10,890 bases of DNA from Pseudomonadota bacterium (lineage in GTDB: Bacteria > Pseudomonadota > Alphaproteobacteria > JAAXGF01). The translations under genes were made by a program, and so were the position numbers. Shown piece by piece: positions 5,501-10,890 of the stretch (positions are counted from its first letter, which is position 1; each line of letters starts with the position of its first letter). The stretch spans positions 1 to 10,890 of the forward strand of contig JADFMW010000069.1 in assembly GCA_022563655.1 (NCBI GenBank), read 5' to 3'. The notes below the pieces were generated by a model. It ran no database searches. It was given only the letters and a program-made list of their open reading frames with translations, and was not told where the DNA came from.

Positions 5501-7024
5501 GAGGAGACCTCCCGTCGCCTGGCCGCGGCGATCGAAGGGCTATCGGAAACCTTCGTCCTGTTCGATGCCGATGACCGGATCGTCGTGTGTAACGAACAAT
5601 TTCGCGACATCAATCGCGCGATTCCCGAGGCCACGGCGCCCGGAACGAGGTTCGAAGACTTCATCCGGGCAATCGTCGGCAAGGGCTTGGCGCCCGAGGC
5701 CCTGGGCCGCGAGGAGGAGTGGATCCAGGAACGCCTCGAGCGGCACAGGACGCCGCACGGGCCGTTCGAGCTTGCGCGGCAAGACGGCCGGTGCGTGCTC
5801 GTCTCCGAGCACCGATTGGCCGACGGCGGGACCGCGACGATTGCGGCCGACATCACCGAGCGCAAGCGCGCCGAGGAGGAGTTGCGCGAGGGCGAGCAGC
5901 GCATCCGCGCCATCTTGAACAACGTCGCCGACAGCGTCGTCACGATCGACGAGACCGGCAATGTCAGGTCGTTTAATCCCGCCGCCGAGCGCGCCTTCGG
6001 CTACGCGGCGGACGAGGTCATCGGCCGCAACGTCGCGATGCTGATGGGCGAGCCCGACCACGACCGGCACGACGGCTATATTCGCAAGTACCTGCGCACC
6101 GGCAAAGCGAAGATTCTTGGCGTCGGCCCGCGCGAGGTCACGGGGCGCCGCAAGGACGGTTCGACCTTTCCGCTGGAACTCGCGGTTAGCGAAGTGACCC
6201 TCGACGAAAAGCGGGTGTTCATCGCCGCCCTGCGCGACATCACCGAGCGCAAGCGCGCCGAAGAACAACTGCTCGAAGCCAAGGAGCAGGCCGAGCTCGC
6301 AAACCGCGCCAAGTCGGAGTTCCTCGCCAACATGAGCCACGAGCTGCGCACCCCGCTCAACGCCGTCATCGGCTTCTCCGAGATGATCCACGGTCAGGTG
6401 TTCGGCAAAGTCGGCAACGCCAGGTATCTGGAGTACGCCAAGGACATCAACGACTCCGGCAAGCACCTGTTGGAGCTGATCACAGACATTCTCGACCTGT
6501 CGAAGATCGAGGCCGGCAAGCTCGAACTCTACGAGGAGGACGTCGACGTGGCCCGGGCCATCCGCTCGTGTCTGACGCTGGTCAAGGAACGCGCCGAGGC
6601 CGGCGGATTAACGCTGGAACGCCGGATCCCGTCCGATCTTCCGGCGCTGCGCGCCGACGAGCGCAAGCTCAAGCAGATTCTGCTCAATCTGCTGTCCAAC
6701 GCGGTCAAGTTCACCCCCGACGGCGGCAAGATCACGCTGGCGGCGGAGGTGGGTCCGCGCCGCGGCTTCGTCATCCGGGTAACCGACAGCGGCATCGGCA
6801 TCGCCCCCGAGGACATCGCCACGGCACTGATACCGTTCGGCCAGGTCGACAGCGCGCTCAGCCGCAAGTACGAGGGCACGGGGTTGGGCTTGCCGCTCAC
6901 CAAGGCGCTCGCCGAGTTGCACGGCGCCACGCTCGAGCTGACGAGCGAGATCGGCGCCGGCACCACGGCCACCGTGCGCTTCCCCGCCGAACGGATCGTT
7001 GCGCGCACGGCGAGCGCGGCGTAG
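2507..7024 (+). CDS. membrane sensor histidine kinase with eight PAS modules
   Basis: A 1505-residue sensor kinase. Membrane segments at about 9-35 and 193-214 enclose a ~155-residue helical periplasmic sensor with GGMIHHFKNFVLR (70-82). Eight cytoplasmic PAS/PAC modules follow: about 232-352, 358-481, 482-613, 625-748, 751-874, 881-1000, 1002-1126 and 1128-1254. Most end in a DITERKRAEE-type linker; the second, fourth and seventh are PAS_7-like copies of one another. The eighth resembles the FixL heme PAS, with His1188 in DRHDGY. The core is HisKA with the phospho-acceptor His1278 in MSHELRTP, then HATPase_c with N-box Asn1398, DSGIGIAPED (from 1427) and GTGLGLP (from 1457). There is no receiver domain. 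ATG 2507 has GGAGG 9 nt upstream and puts the first membrane helix near the N-terminus. GTG 2306, with GGGAG 5 nt upstream, would add 67 residues and cannot be excluded. The signal and the partner regulator are unknown. Confidence 0.93.
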   Translation: MLKVLNGLKIKTLGIAIAVLLTATGVTVVATSFFTIAKVGGMGDTWQKFDTGPAAKGAILNELRGAIGFGGMIHHFKNFVLRMDRPRIVKIHAKFRDATVALTAYEALGVNDTEKAALRDLGRAVARYADAVAVAERLASAGKTSREIDEAVRIDDTPALQAMAVLDAEIQAARETSANAVYGAVATVSLFMKTVTALVGVLLFMLVAGLFWFARAQSERQRARAALREGERRFKHFAEAATDWFWEMDENLRFSYFSDRLLTVTGMRPEDILGKTRHELDKGDPDRGKWRRHLADLEARRPFRDFRYTYVAPDGRRRHWSVSGVPLFDERGEFKGYRGTGSDLTIEVEAETRAKQAQQQLLDAVESSAASFILYDADERLVLCNSKAREFFPEVAELLVPGAHFEDLTRARLERATPALDAGSVEDRVRKRLDQFRHPGAAVEEQHADGRWTQAFERRTTDGGTVCIRTDITELKRAEEAIRELGRQNDLILGAAGEGIYGLDLKGRTTFVNPAAAGMIGWEPEDLIGKPQHDILHHTKPDGSPYPREECPIYAAFRDGELHHASDEVFWRKDGSSFPVEYTSTPIRENGNLLGAVVVFRDISERKRAEEALRESEARAKQAQQQLLDAIESISEGFALYDSDDRLVLCNSNYREPFDLGGVHVAAGVRFEDLMRTVAHGGRVPAAVGREEEWLRDRMRRHREAQGVFELRYTDGRWLRIGERKTSDGGIVVVRSNITEIKLAEERLTEKEEQFRNLIEGSIQGVLIHERSKVCLVNRAYAKIFGYDSPEEFLAQSSIYTHVAPRDRRRLKKYARDRLQGRKAPTTYEFQGVTKDGSRIWLENHVRVVKWEGGRAIQRTLVDITERKRAEAALRESEASLANAQRIAHIGNWEWNVKTNQVRRSAEMNLLLGMTPEDTDTSREAFLKRVHPGDREALDTATDGLLENREPCSLRFRIVLPDGAVRVLYEQGEVTLDKAGEPVLVTGTTQDITERARAEETSRRLAAAIEGLSETFVLFDADDRIVVCNEQFRDINRAIPEATAPGTRFEDFIRAIVGKGLAPEALGREEEWIQERLERHRTPHGPFELARQDGRCVLVSEHRLADGGTATIAADITERKRAEEELREGEQRIRAILNNVADSVVTIDETGNVRSFNPAAERAFGYAADEVIGRNVAMLMGEPDHDRHDGYIRKYLRTGKAKILGVGPREVTGRRKDGSTFPLELAVSEVTLDEKRVFIAALRDITERKRAEEQLLEAKEQAELANRAKSEFLANMSHELRTPLNAVIGFSEMIHGQVFGKVGNARYLEYAKDINDSGKHLLELITDILDLSKIEAGKLELYEEDVDVARAIRSCLTLVKERAEAGGLTLERRIPSDLPALRADERKLKQILLNLLSNAVKFTPDGGKITLAAEVGPRRGFVIRVTDSGIGIAPEDIATALIPFGQVDSALSRKYEGTGLGLPLTKALAELHGATLELTSEIGAGTTATVRFPAERIVARTASAA
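3562..3598 (+). repeat. PAS_7 entry repeat, copy 1
   Basis: These 37 bp recur at 4360-4396 with only two mismatches. Both encode ARAKQAQQQLLDA, the helix entering a PAS_7-type module. Such nucleotide-level identity within one gene points to internal duplication or gene conversion. Confidence 0.75.
4360..4396 (+). repeat. PAS_7 entry repeat, copy 2
   Basis: Second copy of the 37-bp segment at 3562-3598, 798 bp downstream and in the same reading frame. It precedes the fourth PAS module of the kinase, as the first copy precedes the second module. Confidence 0.75.
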
Positions 7025-7040
7025 CCGAGGGCTGGTTACG

Positions 7041-7058
7041 GCTGGCCCGCCGGCCAGC
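7041..7058 (+). terminator. GC-rich hairpin after the large kinase, possible terminator
   Basis: GCTGGCC (7041-7047) pairs perfectly with GGCCAGC (7052-7058) across the 4-nt loop CGCC, 17 bases after the stop codon. The position and stability suit a transcription end, but no T-run follows, so it may only stabilise the 3' end or act with Rho. Confidence 0.4.
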
Positions 7059-7090
7059 GCGCCACCCCGCAATTCCGTGCGCCAAGCGTA

Positions 7091-7107
7091 TAAATAATTC
7101 GTTAACG
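7091..7107 (+). promoter_or_regulatory. CtrA-like box upstream of the second kinase
   Basis: TAAATAATTCGTTAACG fits TTAA-N7-TTAAC with one mismatch. Its last eight bases CGTTAACG are identical to the end of both boxes in front of the large kinase. It lies in an AT-rich patch 215 bp upstream of the second kinase start. Motif evidence only. Confidence 0.45.
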
Positions 7108-7321
7108 CTGTTCAGCATAGCCTGTTGAGTTAAGGCTTTGTAAACCACAATGTGACATACCATGGTACTCATGCGGAGTCCCCGGCTGGCAGCAGCTTAG
7201 CCCAATGTAGAAGGGCCGGCTTGCGTTGCAAGCGTCACGGGTTGGGGTGCGATTCGGCAGGGGGAATTCTGGTCCCTGAAGAAAAAGACCTCGAACTCGG
7301 CCATTTCGGTCCGGAGTATCG

Positions 7322-8842
<1,521 letters not shown>

Positions 8843-9030
8843 GCGAAAACCCACTAGGGCTCGCCTACCCCCCCCGGCGGCCGGCCGAGACGCTTCGCAA
8901 GCTGCCGACGGGTCGCGCCCGCTTGATTGCGGGCAAGACCGGAGCCCCGGCGAGTGACCCGGAAACAGTGGCGGGCAATATTGCTTCGCTCGGGGGCGTG
9001 ACCGACTGCTTCAGGCTCCGGGTGGGAGAT

Positions 9031-9063
9031 GGCAACGGCGCCGATCAGGCGTCGTCCGTTGCC
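9031..9063 (+). promoter_or_regulatory. inverted repeat, candidate operator of the toxin-antitoxin module
   Basis: GGCAACGG (9031-9038) and CCGTTGCC (9056-9063) form a perfect 8-bp inverted repeat with a 17-bp spacer, ending 7 bp before a -10-like CATAAT (9071-9076). An XRE antitoxin commonly represses its own promoter through such a palindrome. The assignment is inferred from position and symmetry. Confidence 0.5.
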
Positions 9064-9070
9064 GCTCGGG

Positions 9071-9076
9071 CATAAT
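9071..9076 (+). promoter_or_regulatory. -10-like element CATAAT before the toxin gene
   Basis: CATAAT differs from the consensus by one base. No good -35 lies 16-18 bp upstream. Initiation 6-8 bp downstream would place the start site at about 9083, only a few bases before ATG 9087, so the toxin mRNA could be nearly leaderless. Confidence 0.35.
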
Positions 9077-9086
9077 CGTGGTCGGA

Positions 9087-9335
9087 ATGAAGGTCGAGCT
9101 ATCGTCGCAAGCGCTGAAAACGTTAAAACGTATGCCGCGACCGATGGCGATTCGCATTCGCAACCGGATCAAGACCGTTGCCAGGAAACCAAGGGCCAAC
9201 GACCACGACGTGGTGAAACTGAGGGATCGTCCGGGATATCGCCTGCGAGTCGACGACTGGCGAGCAATTTATGACATGGAGGGCGACACTCTTCATGTTC
9301 GAGTTATCGCCCCGCGCGGAGACTCATACCGATGA
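9087..9335 (+). CDS. RelE/ParE-family toxin of a type II toxin-antitoxin pair
   Basis: An 82-residue basic protein. The order helix-helix (SSQALKTLKRMPRPMAIRI), then KLRDRPGYRLRVDDWRAIYD (44-63) and VRVIAPRGDSYR (71-82), is the RelE/ParE superfamily fold signature. RelE members cleave mRNA on the ribosome and ParE members poison gyrase; this sequence alone does not separate the two. Arg52, Arg54, Arg59, Arg77 and Tyr81 are at positions usually conserved in the family. ATG 9087 fits the usual family N-terminus (MKVELS); an in-frame GTG at 9078 would add three residues. Neither has a clear Shine-Dalgarno sequence. The stop overlaps the start of the antitoxin by 4 bp (ATGA), so the genes are translationally coupled, with the toxin first. 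Confidence 0.88.
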   Translation: MKVELSSQALKTLKRMPRPMAIRIRNRIKTVARKPRANDHDVVKLRDRPGYRLRVDDWRAIYDMEGDTLHVRVIAPRGDSYR

Positions 9336-9703
9336 GCAAGGTTCAGATTATCGAACAGGATGGCAAGCGGCTCTTCGCCGTAATTCCGTGGAAGCAGTAC
9401 GAGCGACTGTGCGACGCCGCCGAGATGGCCGAGGACGTGCGCCTCTACGACGAAGCGCTGGCGCGAGACCAAGAGCGCTTTCCGCTCGAACTCGTTGACC
9501 GGCTCCTAGCGGACGAACATGCGGTCAAGGTGCTTCGCGAATATCGGGGCCTGACACAGCGCGAACTCGCTGCAAAGGTTGGCATCAATACGGCCTATCT
9601 GTCCCAGATAGAAACCGGAAAACGCGGAGGCTCGACGAAGGTGCTGCGCGCGATCGCCAACGCTCTCGACGTCGATCTCGACGACATCGTCGCCGACGGC
9701 TGA
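9332..9703 (+). CDS. XRE-family antitoxin with Phd-like N-terminal part
   Basis: A 123-residue protein. The C-terminal part (about 66-119) is an XRE/Cro-type helix-turn-helix: YRGLTQRELAAKVGI, then the recognition helix NTAYLSQIETGKR and the closing ALDVDLDDIV. The N-terminal part (1-60), with VQIIEQDGKRLFAVIPWKQYERL, resembles the sheet and helix of Phd/YefM-type antitoxins, where G-x-x-x-AVI and YERL recur; it probably carries dimerisation or toxin contacts. That part of the call is weaker. The protein should neutralise the RelE-like toxin by direct binding and repress the shared promoter. The ATG overlaps the toxin stop as ATGA, with GGAG 10 nt upstream inside the toxin gene. The toxin-first order is as in HigBA systems. 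Confidence 0.88.
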   Translation: MSKVQIIEQDGKRLFAVIPWKQYERLCDAAEMAEDVRLYDEALARDQERFPLELVDRLLADEHAVKVLREYRGLTQRELAAKVGINTAYLSQIETGKRGGSTKVLRAIANALDVDLDDIVADG

Positions 9704-9847
9704 TCCAGAATCGCCGCCGTCACTGGAGGGTGTCCGCACGGCTATCGCCTAGCCCGCATTTCATCAATACTTTGGCGCGCGCAAAGCCATGGCGTGAGCG
9801 TTCTTTGCGTTGCTTGGCGTATGGCGCAGCGGGACCCGTCACGAGCC
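9704..9847. other. convergent intergenic region between antitoxin and helicase
   Basis: These 144 bp separate two convergent genes. Short hairpins are possible: GGCTA/TAGCC (9740-9744 / 9750-9754) and CTTTG/CAAAG around 9770-9786. None has a convincing T-run on either strand, so I do not call a terminator. Confidence 0.4.
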
Positions 9848-10890
9848 TCACGCGGGGCGGACGAAGCTGTCGATGACCTTCTTGTCGCCGGCCTTGTCGA
9901 AGGCGACCTCGAGCTTGTTGCCGTCGACCGCGCTCACCCGGCCGTAGCCGAACTTCTGGTGGAACACCCGCGCGCCGACGGCGAAGGCGCCTTCCGGTTG
10001 CGCCACCGCCTCGACCGCCGCCTCGCCCTCGATCACGCGCCGGCGGCGCCGCGGCCAGCCACCGAAGCCGCGGTCGCGCGCACCGAGGCTCCACGCCCCC
10101 TGGTCCTCGCTCAAGCCGCCGTAAAGGCCCGGGGCGGCGATGCGTTCGACGTACTCGTCGGGAAGCTCGTCGACGAAGCGCGAGGGGATGCTCGATTGCC
10201 ACTGTTTGTAGATGCGCCGGTTGGCGGCGAACAGCACGGTGGCCCGCGCCCGCGCCCGCGTCAGACCGACGTAGGCTAGCCGGCGCTCCTCCTCGAGCCC
10301 CTTGGCGCCGTTCTCGTCGAGCGCAAGCTGGTGCGGGAACAGCCCCTCTTCCCAGCCGGGCAGGAACACGGTGTCGAACTCGAGGCCCTTGGCGCTGTGC
10401 AGGGTCATGACGTTGACCATGTCGTCGTCGCTGCGGTCGTCGGCGTCCATCACCAGGCTGACGTGCTCGAGGAAGCCCGGGAGGGTGTCGAACTCGGCGA
10501 GCGCGCGGACCAGCTCCTTGAGGTTCTCGAGCCGGCCCGGCGCGGCGGCCGAGGTGTCGCGCTGCCACATCGCCGTATAGCCCGATTCGTCGAGCATGAT
10601 CTCGACCACCTCCGGGTGCGGCAACGAGTCCAGCAGCGCCCGCCAGCGGTCGAAGCACGCGATCAGCGCGGCCAGCGCGGCGCGCGGCCTGGGCTTGAGC
10701 TCGTCGGTCTCGACCACCGCCCGCGCCGCCGCCACCAGCGAGCGCTTCCCGGCCCGCGCCACCTGGTGCAAGACGCGCAGGCTGGCGTCGCCGAGGCCGC
10801 GTTTGGGCAAATTCACGACGCGCTCGAAGGCGAGGCCGTCGTCGGGCTGGACCGTGACGCGCATGTAGGCGACGGCGTCGCGGATCTCCT
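9848..10890 (-). CDS. UvrD/PcrA-type superfamily 1 DNA helicase, C-terminal part
   Basis: The frame runs without stop from the right edge to TGA 9850-9848, giving the last ~347 codons of an ATP-dependent 3'-5' DNA helicase. The ATG at 10864 is internal, since the frame continues upstream as EIRDAVAYM. Visible motifs are VNVMTLHSAKGLEFDTVFLP (domain 2A, motif V region) and EEERRLAYVGLTRARARATV (motif VI, with the arginines that contact ATP). The C-terminal tail from FAVGARVFHQKFGYGRVSAV resembles the Tudor-like domain at the end of PcrA/UvrD, which binds RNA polymerase in transcription-coupled repair. The Walker A and B motifs lie outside the window. UvrD, PcrA and Rep are not separable on this fragment, but the Tudor-like tail argues against Rep. 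It is convergent with the toxin-antitoxin pair. Confidence 0.92.
   Translation of the reverse strand, partial: EIRDAVAYMRVTVQPDDGLAFERVVNLPKRGLGDASLRVLHQVARAGKRSLVAAARAVVETDELKPRPRAALAALIACFDRWRALLDSLPHPEVVEIMLDESGYTAMWQRDTSAAAPGRLENLKELVRALAEFDTLPGFLEHVSLVMDADDRSDDDMVNVMTLHSAKGLEFDTVFLPGWEEGLFPHQLALDENGAKGLEEERRLAYVGLTRARARATVLFAANRRIYKQWQSSIPSRFVDELPDEYVERIAAPGLYGGLSEDQGAWSLGARDRGFGGWPRRRRRVIEGEAAVEAVAQPEGAFAVGARVFHQKFGYGRVSAVDGNKLEVAFDKAGDKKVIDSFVRPA

Larger units (their letters stand above)
7025..7321. other. intergenic region between the two kinases
   Basis: These 297 bp hold a GC-rich hairpin just after the first kinase (7041-7058), a CtrA-like box (7091-7107) and a leader of about 200 nt before the second kinase. 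A perfect small hairpin, GCTTGC (7219-7224) with GCAAGC (7228-7233) over the loop GTT, lies in the leader. The stretch 7081-7150 is markedly more AT-rich than the surroundings, as expected of a promoter. No gene is supported. Confidence 0.55.
8843..9086. other. intergenic region between the second kinase and the toxin gene
   Basis: No gene is supported in these 244 bp. It contains a run of eight C (8868-8875), a hairpin GCCCGC/GCGGGC (8917-8922 / 8929-8934, loop TTGATT) without a following T-run, and, next to the toxin, an 8-bp inverted repeat and a -10-like CATAAT. Confidence 0.5.

Noticed and set aside
3900..6275. Regularly repeated GACATCACCGAGCGCAAGCG as a possible CRISPR or dispersed element
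   Set aside because: The copies are in frame, vary by synonymous changes, are 300-400 bp apart and encode the standard PAC-to-coiled-coil linker.
5540..6466. 308-codon minus-strand frame inside the large kinase
   Set aside because: Repeats of LALGDV in it are merely the antisense of the recurring DITERKRAEE linker, so it is a mirror of the PAS repeats.
8868..8875. Run of eight C after the second kinase
   Set aside because: Short homopolymer in non-coding GC-rich sequence; it may be error-prone in sequencing but affects no gene and suggests no function.
8917..8934. Hairpin GCCCGC/GCGGGC downstream of the second kinase as a terminator
   Set aside because: Six-base stem, 75 bp after the stop, with no T-run following; too weak to call.

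Overview
The window is about 10.9 kb of GC-rich bacterial chromosome. A gene with a DUF2336 domain, a multi-PAS sensor kinase using PAS_7-type modules, TTAA-N7-TTAA boxes and a GANTC site inside one box all point to an alphaproteobacterium, probably of the Rhodospirillales type. The taxonomic call is an inference; no rRNA or tRNA gene is present to confirm it.

Layout from left to right: (1) the C-terminal end of a HAD-IIB sugar-phosphatase-like hydrolase (+, cut by the left edge); (2) a convergent small DUF6166 gene (-), whose stop codon lies in a short tandem duplication; (3) a DUF2336 gene (+) divergent from it; (4) a very large membrane histidine kinase of about 1505 residues (+) with a helical periplasmic sensor, eight PAS modules and a HisKA/HATPase core; (5) a second, smaller membrane histidine kinase (+) with a PDC/Cache-like sensor but almost the same catalytic core and the same C-terminal tail; (6) a RelE/ParE-type toxin and a downstream XRE antitoxin (+, 4-bp overlap); (7) the C-terminal part of a UvrD/PcrA-type DNA helicase (-, cut by the right edge).

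The most interesting part is the central block, about 870-8842. Each of its three genes has its own long upstream region, and each of those regions holds a sequence close to the CtrA full site TTAA-N7-TTAAC. In front of the large kinase this occurs as two boxes in an 18-bp tandem repeat. This suggests that the DUF2336 protein and the two kinases belong to one regulon (in alphaproteobacteria CtrA controls cell-cycle or motility genes), although they are not packed as one operon. The two kinases look like products of duplication or gene conversion: nearly identical transmitter cores with entirely different inputs. The last PAS of the large kinase has the FixL-type heme-ligand context, so it may sense oxygen or another gas. 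No response regulator is encoded in the window, so the phosphotransfer partner is unknown.

The toxin-antitoxin pair sits between the kinase block and the helicase, with its own inverted repeat and -10-like element, and looks like an independent accessory module. No CRISPR array, insertion sequence, tRNA or rRNA was seen.
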